DNA of 64,000 bases, taken from Porphyromonadaceae bacterium UBA7332. Lineage in GTDB: Bacteria > Bacteroidota > Bacteroidia > Bacteroidales > UBA7332. The notes beneath the pieces are model-generated. The model was not told the origin of the DNA and made no database searches. It saw only the letters and a list, made by a program, of their open reading frames with translations. The stretch spans positions 1 through 64,000 of the forward strand of contig DKPO01000013.1 in assembly GCA_002471225.1 (NCBI GenBank), read 5' to 3'. Both the position numbers and the translations under genes were made by a program. Positions 25,086-34,359 of this stretch are shown here, one piece after another; within the stretch, counting starts at the first letter, position 1, and each line of letters starts with the position of its first letter.

Positions 25086-27095
25086 TTATTTGCAAGGCTT
25101 GACAGTAATCGCAAAACCACCTCCGGCAGCCATAGGTAACGTCAGTACAGAAGTACTATTTACTTTTTCTTCTTTTACTTCGAATGCAGCAGGATTACTG
25201 ATCCAGTCAGCGTCTGCCGCATCTTTATATATGCAGGCAATATACTCTCCTTCAGGCAAGAAATCAAAAGAAACATTTAATGTGCGACTGTTTTCATTCG
25301 TTGTAGCTCCGATAAACCATTCTTCTCCTGCTCGTCGTGCTATAGCAATGTATTCTCCTACTTCAGCATCCAGAACAATTGATTCGTCACAATCGGCTTT
25401 ATAATCTTTTATAAACTGAAAGGCAGGGTGTCCCTGATAGTTTTCTGGAAGATCGGCCGCCATTTGCAATGGACTGTATATGGTTACCAATAATGCCAAC
25501 TGATGACAGAGCGTACTGTGAACCCGTGTTTGAGAAATATCTTTTAACTGGTCGTTCCACTGGGTACGTTCTTTTTGCTTTGCTGTTAATAAAACGTCAA
25601 TAATTCCCGGTGTATAATCCGTTGGACCTGCCAAGCCCCTCGTAAAAGGTATTGTAGTTGTATGCGATGGCGTATTTCCGATACTCCAGGCTTCCCACTC
25701 CATACCACGTACACCTTCACGAGTCATCAGATTCGGCCATGTCCGATCTAAGCCTGATCCTTTAGACGGCTCATGAACATCCAGCATAATCTGATACTGA
25801 GCTGCTTTCTCGACAATATACTGATAGTGCTCAACCATTTGCTGCCCGTGATGATTTTCGCCAGTTGAAACACCTCCTGCATAACCTGTCTTAACCGCAT
25901 GGATACCTAACTCTTTGCATAAAGCAAACGCAGAATCCACCAACGCTTCATAACCATGTATGTCCGCTCCGGTTTCATGATGCATAATAAGCCACACTTG
26001 CTTCTCTTTTGCGTATTCAGCCACTTCTCTGAGATCATATCCTTTTGCCGGAGTTACATAATCAAAAGCGTCTTCCTGTCCCCATTTATCCCAACCGGTA
26101 TTCCAGCCTTCGATAACAACACCTCCGATTCCGTTTTCGGCAGCAAAGTCAATATAACGTTTAGCTTCTTCGGTTGTGGCAGCCTGCATTTTCCCTTCTT
26201 TCCACTGTTTACTACCCAGGTGCATTTCCCACCAAATCCCCATATATGTCATTGGTTTAATCCAATCAGAAGGAGCAATCTTTGAAGGTTCGTTCAGGTT
26301 TACCATCATCGGTGATTCGATCAGACCTTTAGCATCAGGTGAAACGACAAGCATTCGCCACGGAGTATTAAAAGGCGCTTTGACATATGCTTTAACTCCG
26401 TTTTTCCAGGGAGTCAGTTCACACTTCATTCGTCCTTCACCCATATTTTTGACTGTCATATCCGGATATTTAAGGATAGCTGCTTCATGAATAAACATGT
26501 GCGTGCCATTATCTTTACGCATAGTCATTGGTGTTGCTGCCCAGGAAACACTATCCAGTCTGTTATGCATAAATTCTTTTTCATAGGTATTAAAGTCTGC
26601 ATAACTCCACCAGGTTTCAGGATTTCCTTTTATTCGGAATTCGGTCACCTCATCCATAATTACTATTGAATCTTTAGAAAAAGTTTCCGGGAATTCGTAA
26701 CGCAGGGCCAACCCATCATTAAACAAACGGAACTTAATAAGATATTCCCGCCCGCTTGGTTTATGACTTACTCTTACCAATGCTTCATTATAATGATTTC
26801 GAACAGATTTATTTTCGCCCCATTGCCGCTGCCAGGTCTCATCGAATGCACTGTATTTTATATCCGCAATCTGTAAATCACGACACAGAGAATCACCATT
26901 TTGAAGGACAAAGCCCAGGCGGGATGGAGAAACGATTGTATCGTTTCCTTTTAATAATGAATAAAGAAGAGTTCCGTTTGCGGATACATCAAGGTTTAAA
27001 TTAAGTTGATCATCGGGCGATAAAACCTTCGAATCGGAAGTTGTCGTACAGGATATGGCACACATACAAGAAAATGCCAGAAGTAATTTTTTCAT
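25086..27095 (-). CDS. Glycoside hydrolase family 97 lipoprotein
   Basis: 669 residues with a lipoprotein signal ending AISC (C16), so anchored in the periplasm or outer membrane. It follows the GH97 plan: N-terminal beta-sandwich, central barrel (about 280-560) and C-terminal beta domain. GH97 members are alpha-glucosidases (SusB) or alpha-galactosidases. The position that carries the Asp nucleophile in retaining members reads VKTGYAGG here, with Gly, and HEPSKGSGLDRTWPN supplies a Glu; both favour the inverting, SusB-like mechanism (inference from memory of the family). It is not in a SusCD locus. A -7 element lies about 160 bases upstream. Confidence 0.88.
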   Translation of the reverse strand: MKKLLLAFSCMCAISCTTTSDSKVLSPDDQLNLNLDVSANGTLLYSLLKGNDTIVSPSRLGFVLQNGDSLCRDLQIADIKYSAFDETWQRQWGENKSVRNHYNEALVRVSHKPSGREYLIKFRLFNDGLALRYEFPETFSKDSIVIMDEVTEFRIKGNPETWWSYADFNTYEKEFMHNRLDSVSWAATPMTMRKDNGTHMFIHEAAILKYPDMTVKNMGEGRMKCELTPWKNGVKAYVKAPFNTPWRMLVVSPDAKGLIESPMMVNLNEPSKIAPSDWIKPMTYMGIWWEMHLGSKQWKEGKMQAATTEEAKRYIDFAAENGIGGVVIEGWNTGWDKWGQEDAFDYVTPAKGYDLREVAEYAKEKQVWLIMHHETGADIHGYEALVDSAFALCKELGIHAVKTGYAGGVSTGENHHGQQMVEHYQYIVEKAAQYQIMLDVHEPSKGSGLDRTWPNLMTREGVRGMEWEAWSIGNTPSHTTTIPFTRGLAGPTDYTPGIIDVLLTAKQKERTQWNDQLKDISQTRVHSTLCHQLALLVTIYSPLQMAADLPENYQGHPAFQFIKDYKADCDESIVLDAEVGEYIAIARRAGEEWFIGATTNENSRTLNVSFDFLPEGEYIACIYKDAADADWISNPAAFEVKEEKVNSTSVLTLPMAAGGGFAITVKPCK

Positions 27096-27253
27096 AAGAT
27101 CATTGGTTTATTAAAGCTAAACAGTATTTGCATAACAAAAGATTAATATCTGTTTTTAAGAAAAGACCGGGTAAGTATGCAGCGAGCCCATTTACAAAAA
27201 TAATCATTCATTCTGGTTATGTCAGGCATCCCCAATATTAGGTACTATTCTTG

Positions 27254-27261
27254 CAAATATA
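27254..27261 (-). promoter_or_regulatory. -7 element for the GH97 gene
   Basis: Minus strand reads TATATTTG. It overlaps a small inverted repeat ATACC-N8-GGTAT (27259-27276) lying between the two divergent promoters, a possible operator. Confidence 0.45.
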
Positions 27262-27298
27262 CCCATAAATAGGTATTTAATCCCTTCTCCCGAGCCTG

Positions 27299-27306
27299 TA
27301 CCTTTG
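27299..27306 (+). promoter_or_regulatory. -7 element for the TonB receptor operon
   Basis: TACCTTTG matches TAnnTTTG, 28 bases before the receptor start codon. It is the only promoter signal I see for the eight-gene operon. Confidence 0.55.
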
Positions 27307-27334
27307 CATCACAAAACAATCACACAGCTCTGAA

Positions 27335-30058
27335 ATGAAGTTATATTACATCATCATACTTTTATTAATCAGTTACATTCCTATATCCATTGCTGACGAT
27401 CAAACAAAGATCAGCTATGATTTGACAGGTATCGTTATTGATAAGGATGATCATCTTCCAATCATAGGAGCAACAATCTTCATTGAATCGCTCAATAGCG
27501 GCACGATTACGGACAGTAACGGAAAATTCCACATTCAGCACATACCTTCTTCAAATGCTGAAATTTCGGTTCGCTATCTTGGATACCGGTTACAAAAACA
27601 GACTATCTGTTTATCTAAACAATCATTTATCAAAATACACTTAGAGAAAGAGAGTTTTAAGCTGAACGAAGTGAACGTTATGGCTGAGAAAAAAAGTGAA
27701 TTAAGCAACTATACAATCAAAAACAAGGCACTGGAATATATACAGCCATCCGGATTATCAGATATTCTTCAATTACTGCCCGGCTATCTTCATTCGGACG
27801 GTTCTTTAGCCTCAATGCAGCAAATTACGGTAAGACAAGCAGGAAGAGATCAATCTACTGCACTTGGCACCAGCATTATTGTTGATGGGACACCTATATC
27901 AAACAATGGTAATCTATCAAAAGTAAGTGATGATTCAGGCATTAATGATAAATCGAATATGAATGGCGGTGTCGATCTACGCTCTATTCCCAGTGATCAT
28001 ATTGAGGAAATTCAGATTATCAATGGTATCGCATCAGCTAAATACGGAGATATTACTTCAGGAGCGGTTTTAATTAAATCCAAAGCGGGAAAATCTCCAT
28101 TAACTGTTCGTGCGAAACTGGATCCTTTGAATAAACTGGTTTATGCCGGTAAAGGCTTTATGCTTCCTAAGCAGGGAGGAAACCTGAATATCGGGTTAGA
28201 CTGGGCTAATGCAAAACCTGATGTAAGAAACAGTCTCGAAGCTTTCCAAAGATTGTCAGGCCAGGCTATATATTCAAACCAGTTTAAGTTAGACAATCAA
28301 TTGCTTAGCTTCAATGCAAAGTTGAACTATACAACTACTCTGGATAAAATGAGAAAAGATCCGAATCTGATGCATAGTACAGAAAGTTTTTCGATTGAGA
28401 ATCATAGAATCAATGGGTCGGTTTATGGTCGCTGGTGGATTAATCAATCATTCTTCAAAAGCGTTTCTTATAATTTTTCAGCGAATCAAACGATAGACCG
28501 GACAAACCGAACTAAAATTATCGCTCAGAAGAATGCATCACCCGTTGCTGTGGAAGGTGTATCAGGAGAACACGAAGGATTCTTCTTACCTAATGAATAT
28601 ATAAGTACTTATCAGGTAATAGGAAAACCTCTTCAATTATATGGATCAATTGACAGTGAGTCATTTTTCAGATTGGGCAATACGAGTCATAAATTAGGTA
28701 TCGGGGTTAACACGCAATTTGAGAAAAATAATGGAGTCGGAATGATCTATGATCCTCTTTTACCTCCGGTTGCGGGAGTTCGTAATCGTCCGTTCAATCA
28801 GGTTCCGGGAATTGGTCAATGGGCTATTTATGCAGAAGACCAGGCAAACGGCGAGATAGGGAAACATAGCTGGATGGCACAAGCCGGAATCCGACTGGGA
28901 TCTATGTTCGGTCCTGAGAACCACATCCATATTCAAAATAAAATATATCCTGAGTTACGTCTTCTTTCTGAGTGGAACTTCCCTAAATTTTATTTTGCAG
29001 GAAGCTTCGAGAATCAATTCTCACTTATAGCAGGATGGGGACAACAAAGAAAATATCCGACTATGAGCTATCTCTTTCCTGAGACCGCATGGTTCGATGC
29101 CGTTGCTCTGAACTATTACAGCCAAACGGAAGCAAACAGATTAGCCATCATGAACAGTCAGTCCCAGAACAGAGAAAATTACGATCTGAAACCGGCTTTG
29201 AATACCAAAACCGAATTTGGAATAAGATTTAACCGAAATGCTTTTCAGGGATCGGTTACGATGTTCAATGAAAATCTCGATAACGGATTTATGTTTATGA
29301 GCAGATACAACCCTTTTATATATACAAAATATGAAGGCTTGAAAAAGCCGGTAGATGGAAAACCGTCTATAAGTGATTTTAATTCGAAAACCGATACTTT
29401 ACTTATGAGCTATTCGCGACCTCAAAACGGCGAACGAGTTATCAAAAAAGGAATTGAATATCGGTTATCGTTTCCTCAAATAGAGATTATAAAAACATCG
29501 ATAGAAATAAACGGGGCCTGGTATAAAACGACATATGATGTATCGGAACCGATCGTATATCGTCCCGGTCAGCAAATCAATAACAAACCTTATCCGTTTG
29601 TCGGTATTTATGGATGGAACAGCAATAGTAAGTCGAATGAGCAATTCAACACAAACCTCTGGTTTAATACTCATATACCGAAATACCGCATGCATTTCAG
29701 TTGCATGATTCAGACAGTTTGGTATACACAATCTCAGAGTTTGAAATTTGACGGAAGACCTACACATTATATTGGATATAACGGAGAGGTTAATCCATAT
29801 ACTGACGAAGATGCGCAGGATCCCATAAAGAAATTATTGATCCGTAGTTTTTCTGACAACTATTTTAAAGCAAATCGTACTCCGATATCTATGAGTATGA
29901 ATTTAAAAGCGACTAAAGAATTCGGTAAGCATTTATCCGTATCCTGCTTTGTCAACCGAATATGGGATTACAATCCTATTTATAAAAACAGCCTTGACAC
30001 AAACAGACGAAAATGGGATGCTCCTTTCTTCGGAACTGAAATAAAAGTATCGATTTAA
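27335..30058 (+). CDS. TonB-dependent outer-membrane receptor
   Basis: 907 residues. Signal peptide (1-20), then a carboxypeptidase-D regulatory-like domain (about 28-110, LTGIVIDKDDHLPIIGATIF), a plug domain (about 115-245, LSDILQLLPGY and SIIVDGTPIS, ending ASAKYGDITSGAVLI), and a beta-barrel to the C-terminus. It imports a ligand across the outer membrane using TonB energy. No SusD partner follows; a DUF4876 lipoprotein takes that place. First gene of a packed operon of eight. The ligand is unknown; the later genes hint at a metal or metal complex (inference). Confidence 0.9.
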   Translation: MKLYYIIILLLISYIPISIADDQTKISYDLTGIVIDKDDHLPIIGATIFIESLNSGTITDSNGKFHIQHIPSSNAEISVRYLGYRLQKQTICLSKQSFIKIHLEKESFKLNEVNVMAEKKSELSNYTIKNKALEYIQPSGLSDILQLLPGYLHSDGSLASMQQITVRQAGRDQSTALGTSIIVDGTPISNNGNLSKVSDDSGINDKSNMNGGVDLRSIPSDHIEEIQIINGIASAKYGDITSGAVLIKSKAGKSPLTVRAKLDPLNKLVYAGKGFMLPKQGGNLNIGLDWANAKPDVRNSLEAFQRLSGQAIYSNQFKLDNQLLSFNAKLNYTTTLDKMRKDPNLMHSTESFSIENHRINGSVYGRWWINQSFFKSVSYNFSANQTIDRTNRTKIIAQKNASPVAVEGVSGEHEGFFLPNEYISTYQVIGKPLQLYGSIDSESFFRLGNTSHKLGIGVNTQFEKNNGVGMIYDPLLPPVAGVRNRPFNQVPGIGQWAIYAEDQANGEIGKHSWMAQAGIRLGSMFGPENHIHIQNKIYPELRLLSEWNFPKFYFAGSFENQFSLIAGWGQQRKYPTMSYLFPETAWFDAVALNYYSQTEANRLAIMNSQSQNRENYDLKPALNTKTEFGIRFNRNAFQGSVTMFNENLDNGFMFMSRYNPFIYTKYEGLKKPVDGKPSISDFNSKTDTLLMSYSRPQNGERVIKKGIEYRLSFPQIEIIKTSIEINGAWYKTTYDVSEPIVYRPGQQINNKPYPFVGIYGWNSNSKSNEQFNTNLWFNTHIPKYRMHFSCMIQTVWYTQSQSLKFDGRPTHYIGYNGEVNPYTDEDAQDPIKKLLIRSFSDNYFKANRTPISMSMNLKATKEFGKHLSVSCFVNRIWDYNPIYKNSLDTNRRKWDAPFFGTEIKVSI

Positions 30059-30079
30059 CAACTAAAAAACTATATAAAA

Positions 30080-31249
30080 ATGAGAAAGATTTCATGGTTA
30101 TCCTTCATGATGACTCTATTATTAAGCTTTTATGCTTGCGAGAAGGACACAATTAACACAGAGACAATCGTTACAATTCAAATGAATATGCCGGAAGGAT
30201 ATTCGGATTATTCTAAAGATAATTACGAAGTAACCTGGACTAATTTATCGAATCAACGATCAACGACTACAAAAACAGATGATGCAGGTATCGCAGTAAC
30301 CACTCTGTCTGACGGTATTTATAAATTAGATATTAAAGGTGAAAGCAAAAATGCCGCAGGAACTGATCTGGCAACTTTTCAGGCAAGCGAAACTCAGATC
30401 GCTGTATCAGGTAGCTTAAAAACATTGACGGTAAATATGGAACAGGTTATCCTGAACGATGGATTCCTTATTCGTGAGGTTTACTTCTCAGGCTCTAAGA
30501 CGCCTAATAATAAAAACTACTTTCAGGACCAGTATATTGAAATCTACAATAACAGTGGCGAAACATTATATGCAGATGGTTTGAGTATCGCTGAATCGAT
30601 GAATACCAGTAGCGTGACAACCAATCTTTGGGGTAAGTTTCTTCCGAATACGGTTGCTGTAGGTACGGTATATACAGTACCGGGGACAGGGAAAGATCAT
30701 CCGGTAAAACCGGGAGAATCATTAGTTATTGCAAGTATGGGTATCAACCACACGGCTGAGAATCCAAACTCTCCGGTAGATATGTCAAAAGCAGACTTCG
30801 AGTGGTATGATGATCATAATATGGATACTGATGTGCCTGAAGTTCCGAACATGATTAAATATTACAGTTATTCAAATACGATCTGGATCATGCACAATCG
30901 TGGTCATAAAGCCTACATGATCTTTAAATCAGATATTCCGATGGATCAGTTTATTCAGAAAAATACAATTTCTACACTTAGCCCTTCAGGCAGTGAAACA
31001 TTCGCTATCGGTGTACCGAACCATCTGATTATCGATGCTGTAGAAAGTGCTGCTCCGAACGGACCGGAAATCAAATCACTACCTTCCGGACTGGACAAAG
31101 GATATACTTACTGCGATGGCGCGGGATCAGGACTTTGCATTAAACGTAAAACAGCACGTACAGAAGGCGGACGTATCATTCTAAAAGACACGAATAATTC
31201 TACAGAAGATTTTGAAGTAAATGCAAAACCTTCGCCCCTAACGAAATAA
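30080..31249 (+). CDS. DUF4876 lipoprotein
   Basis: 389 residues, lipoprotein signal ending FYAC (C20), so exposed on the outer membrane or in the periplasm. Residues about 25-115 form a beta-rich domain like a carboxypeptidase-type sandwich; from about 125 the sequence NDGFLIREVYFSG and DQYIEIYNNSGETLYADG match my recollection of DUF4876. The gene follows the receptor by 21 bases and precedes the DUF6850 gene by 7, implying a surface partner of the receptor, perhaps for ligand capture (inference). No catalytic motif is seen. Confidence 0.8.
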   Translation: MRKISWLSFMMTLLLSFYACEKDTINTETIVTIQMNMPEGYSDYSKDNYEVTWTNLSNQRSTTTKTDDAGIAVTTLSDGIYKLDIKGESKNAAGTDLATFQASETQIAVSGSLKTLTVNMEQVILNDGFLIREVYFSGSKTPNNKNYFQDQYIEIYNNSGETLYADGLSIAESMNTSSVTTNLWGKFLPNTVAVGTVYTVPGTGKDHPVKPGESLVIASMGINHTAENPNSPVDMSKADFEWYDDHNMDTDVPEVPNMIKYYSYSNTIWIMHNRGHKAYMIFKSDIPMDQFIQKNTISTLSPSGSETFAIGVPNHLIIDAVESAAPNGPEIKSLPSGLDKGYTYCDGAGSGLCIKRKTARTEGGRIILKDTNNSTEDFEVNAKPSPLTK

Positions 31250-31256
31250 GGAAATA

Positions 31257-32750
31257 ATGATTAAAAAGTCTCTTTCTCTTTTCTGTTTTATTTTTGGGTT
31301 CAGCATGCTTAGTCAGGCTGAATCCAAAGACAGAATGCTGAATTCTTATACTCAATCTACCAATCCTGCGACTTCAATTTTTTCGGACGAAGGTACATCC
31401 GGGATTGCTGAAATCAAACAATCCTATTATAGCCAACCCGATATGGGACTCGTATGGGATGGTAAACGAGGAGAATTCACGGATATTAATATTAATGGAA
31501 TTCATCGTACTTCCGATAATAGTTTCTGGAGAGGAGGAGCCGGATATAAACGCGGAACACGATTTGATACTCAATGGAGCAATACAGCTCAGTCTGAAAT
31601 ATTCTACCCATATCTGGTAGGCGACAGTATCGGAGGCAATTATAAATCCGAAACCTATTGGTTAGGCGGAGGATACGGAAAACGATTTAATCGTTCTACT
31701 CTTGCCGGAGATTTTACATATTCGGGTAGTGTGAGCTGGAGAAACAGTGATCCCAGACCTAAGAACACAAACGCTGATCTGGCATTAAAGCTTGGTTATT
31801 TATATGAATCACGTATCGGAATCTTTGGCTTAAGCGCCGGTTATCAAAACTACAAGCAGCATCTTAATATAAATATTGAAGAAGATTATCGGAAAGATAA
31901 ATTCTATCTGATGCTTGGTATGGGACTTTATGATCGCCGGTATTCGACCCTTGAAAGTTCCTATTCACGATACTACAGAGGCAATGCCTGGGAAATAGGA
32001 TTCTCTTATTTCCAAAAAGAAAATGCTGGATTCTTTGCAGAAGCAACTTATAAAAGCAGTCGTTTTCAGGTGGAGGAAAGTGATTTCCGGATCTCGGCGA
32101 AAGCAAACACGAATAATTTAAATCTGCTTGCCGGATATTTGCAACAAGTTTGCGGACAATACTCGATTGATTATCTGGCAGGAATCAGTTTATCCGAAAG
32201 AACAGGTACAGAAAATGCATATAAAAATGAAGTCAGTAACGACCAGACAGGAGCTACAGTTCCGGTATTGATCAGCTCAAATTCCCCATTTCGTCTTACT
32301 CAGGGATACTATTTCCTGCAAACGCGATTAAGAAACAAAGATGAGAATCGACTTTTTAAGCGAGCTACCGTCTTAATCGGAATGCAAACAGAGAATGAGA
32401 CATACGAGGAATTGTATGCCCGATATACAAACTTCATTTCATCTATAGGCGGTGAGTTCTGTTTTCCGATTAATCAACGAGTCGTTTTCGAAACAGATTT
32501 ATCTCTTGCGTATCGAATGAATCTGAATAAAGCTCTGCATCATGATTCTTCAGACGAAGTTGTATCAGGTTTATTGGTGCCTAATTTCGAATATAAAAGT
32601 CGCTCTGTTTTATCCGAAAATATAGAAGTCCGATGCCGGATACAGACCAAAGATATTGACTGGATCCCTTTTGTTTCATGCAATCTACGTCAAAGTAACA
32701 ATCAAAAGAAAGCTTATACCCTTTATGCTGGTTTAAGATTAAATATATAA
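31257..32750 (+). CDS. Outer-membrane beta-barrel protein (DUF6850-like)
   Basis: 497 residues, signal peptide ending near SQAES, then a whole-length pattern of alternating hydrophobic strands rich in Gly, Tyr and Arg, ending TLYAGLRLNI. This is a barrel without plug. Location after DUF4876 fits the DUF6850 family of Bacteroidetes barrels. It is 4 bases from the ABC ATPase gene, so coupled with inner-membrane transport genes. The role is unknown; a passive pore or assembly partner for the receptor is possible. Confidence 0.75.
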   Translation: MIKKSLSLFCFIFGFSMLSQAESKDRMLNSYTQSTNPATSIFSDEGTSGIAEIKQSYYSQPDMGLVWDGKRGEFTDININGIHRTSDNSFWRGGAGYKRGTRFDTQWSNTAQSEIFYPYLVGDSIGGNYKSETYWLGGGYGKRFNRSTLAGDFTYSGSVSWRNSDPRPKNTNADLALKLGYLYESRIGIFGLSAGYQNYKQHLNINIEEDYRKDKFYLMLGMGLYDRRYSTLESSYSRYYRGNAWEIGFSYFQKENAGFFAEATYKSSRFQVEESDFRISAKANTNNLNLLAGYLQQVCGQYSIDYLAGISLSERTGTENAYKNEVSNDQTGATVPVLISSNSPFRLTQGYYFLQTRLRNKDENRLFKRATVLIGMQTENETYEELYARYTNFISSIGGEFCFPINQRVVFETDLSLAYRMNLNKALHHDSSDEVVSGLLVPNFEYKSRSVLSENIEVRCRIQTKDIDWIPFVSCNLRQSNNQKKAYTLYAGLRLNI

Positions 32751-32754
32751 GAAG

Positions 32755-33639
32755 ATGGAAAATGTAATCGAATGCAATAATCTTACTCACTATTACGGTA
32801 AGAGAAAAATATATGAAGATCTGAGTTTTACGGTTCCGAAAGGAAAAATACTTGGATTGCTGGGTAAAAACGGAACCGGAAAGACTACGACTATCAATAT
32901 TCTGAGTGGATATTTAAAACCTAAAGCAGGCGAATGTCGTATTTTCGGACAAGATATTACGACAATGGATCCTATTGAGAAAAGACGTATCGGACTTTTA
33001 CTTGAAGGGCACGTACAATATACTTTCATGACCATTGAACAGCTGGAAAAATTCTACTCGGCATTTTATCCTAATTGGGATAATACGGTCTATTATGAAT
33101 TAATGAAAAAATTAAAGGTTGCTCCTAACCAGCGTATCTCAAATATGTCATGCGGTCAACGTTCTCAGGTTGCTTTAGGTATAATCCTGGCTCAAAATCC
33201 TGAATTGCTTATTCTGGATGATTTCTCTTTGGGTTTAGATCCCGGATACCGTCGTCTGTTTATCGATTATCTGAAAGAGTATGCTGTAGCAGAAGGAAAA
33301 ACAATCTTTGTTACTTCACATATCATTCAGGATATGGAGAGATTTATTGATGATTGTATCATCATGGATTATGGAAAAATATTGATTCAGGACTCCTTAG
33401 ACAATCTCTATAAATCCTTTAACTGCTATGAGTTTGAAACTCAGAACGAACAGATCAATCTGGATACATCTCTATTTATAAATACAGAAGTGTACCGCAA
33501 CAAAGTAAGAACTTACACTTTCGGCGAAGACGCTGAAGTTTATCAGGCTCTGAATCAGAAACAAATTGATCCGGCTTCATTAAAGAAAGTCGATATGAGT
33601 CTGGAGGATATATTCATCGGATTGACGGGCAAATACTAA
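32755..33639 (+). CDS. ABC transporter ATP-binding protein, atypical motifs
   Basis: 294-residue ATPase with Walker A GLLGKNGTGKTTT (G37-T44), a signature reading MSCGQ (131-135) where LSGGQ is usual, Walker B LLILDD (151-156) and the H-loop His in VTSH (H189). The residue after the Walker B Asp, normally the catalytic Glu, is Asp (D156), which would slow hydrolysis. A C-terminal 80-residue extension follows. It pairs with the ABC-2-like permease 11 bases downstream. Confidence 0.9.
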   Translation: MENVIECNNLTHYYGKRKIYEDLSFTVPKGKILGLLGKNGTGKTTTINILSGYLKPKAGECRIFGQDITTMDPIEKRRIGLLLEGHVQYTFMTIEQLEKFYSAFYPNWDNTVYYELMKKLKVAPNQRISNMSCGQRSQVALGIILAQNPELLILDDFSLGLDPGYRRLFIDYLKEYAVAEGKTIFVTSHIIQDMERFIDDCIIMDYGKILIQDSLDNLYKSFNCYEFETQNEQINLDTSLFINTEVYRNKVRTYTFGEDAEVYQALNQKQIDPASLKKVDMSLEDIFIGLTGKY

Positions 33640-33650
33640 AACACGAAACT

Positions 33651-34331
33651 ATGAACTCAATAATAAAGGCTGTTTTTTACAAAGAATGGATTAAAACCAA
33701 ACTCGTATTTTGGCTATTCATGGCAATATCAATTGCCTATTTACTCTATAATATCGGTATCTGGTATCGTGTCGATACTGTTAAAGGTACGGGACATCTC
33801 TGGGATATTGTATTGAGCCGGGATACCATCTTTATCCAAAACTTCCGTTTTGTACCAATAGCATTCGGTGCTATTCTTGCTCTATTTCAATATACACCTG
33901 AAATGCGGGAACGGAGATTAAAACTTACGCTCCATCTTCCGGTAAATCATACGAAGATGACATGGATGATGCTTTCCTACGGTGCTTTTATATATGGTAT
34001 GTACACATTACTGCTTATGGCATTTACAGCTTCAACTGCCTGGTATTATTTCCCATCGGAAATCATAGCACGTATTATTGCGACAACGTTCGTTTGGTTC
34101 ATTGCTGGTTTGTGCAGTTATTTTCTAACCTCACGTATCGTATTGGAAGAAACAAGAAAGTACAGTATTATCCATTTTCTGATTTCATTAATGATTATCG
34201 CAATCTTTTTTATCAATGATATTCCGGGAAGCTATACATCTTTCATTCCGCAAGCTATTGTATTATGCTTGCTCACTGCAACCTGGACCATATTCTCTAT
34301 TGACAGATTCAAATACGGAGTAAGAGATTAA
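33651..34331 (+). CDS. ABC-2-like membrane permease
   Basis: 226 residues with about six hydrophobic segments, fitting an ABC-2 type permease half. The N-terminus (FYKEWIKTKLVFWLF) is the common membrane-entry helix with Lys/Arg, and a cytosolic loop carries EMRERRLKLTLHLPVN, a typical coupling region that meets the ATPase. ABC-2 systems usually export, but some act in envelope assembly. Substrate unknown. It lies between the ATPase and the DUF4857 gene. Confidence 0.85.
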   Translation: MNSIIKAVFYKEWIKTKLVFWLFMAISIAYLLYNIGIWYRVDTVKGTGHLWDIVLSRDTIFIQNFRFVPIAFGAILALFQYTPEMRERRLKLTLHLPVNHTKMTWMMLSYGAFIYGMYTLLLMAFTASTAWYYFPSEIIARIIATTFVWFIAGLCSYFLTSRIVLEETRKYSIIHFLISLMIIAIFFINDIPGSYTSFIPQAIVLCLLTATWTIFSIDRFKYGVRD

Positions 34332-34359
34332 TGCACAATTAGACTAAATAGAAGAACAA

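Noticed and set aside
24995..25120. Longer N-terminus for the men-operon thioesterase
   Set aside because: The extra 42 residues have no hotdog-family similarity and the -7 element falls inside them.
25051..25404. 117-codon plus-strand ORF
   Set aside because: Antisense shadow of the 3' end of the GH97 gene.
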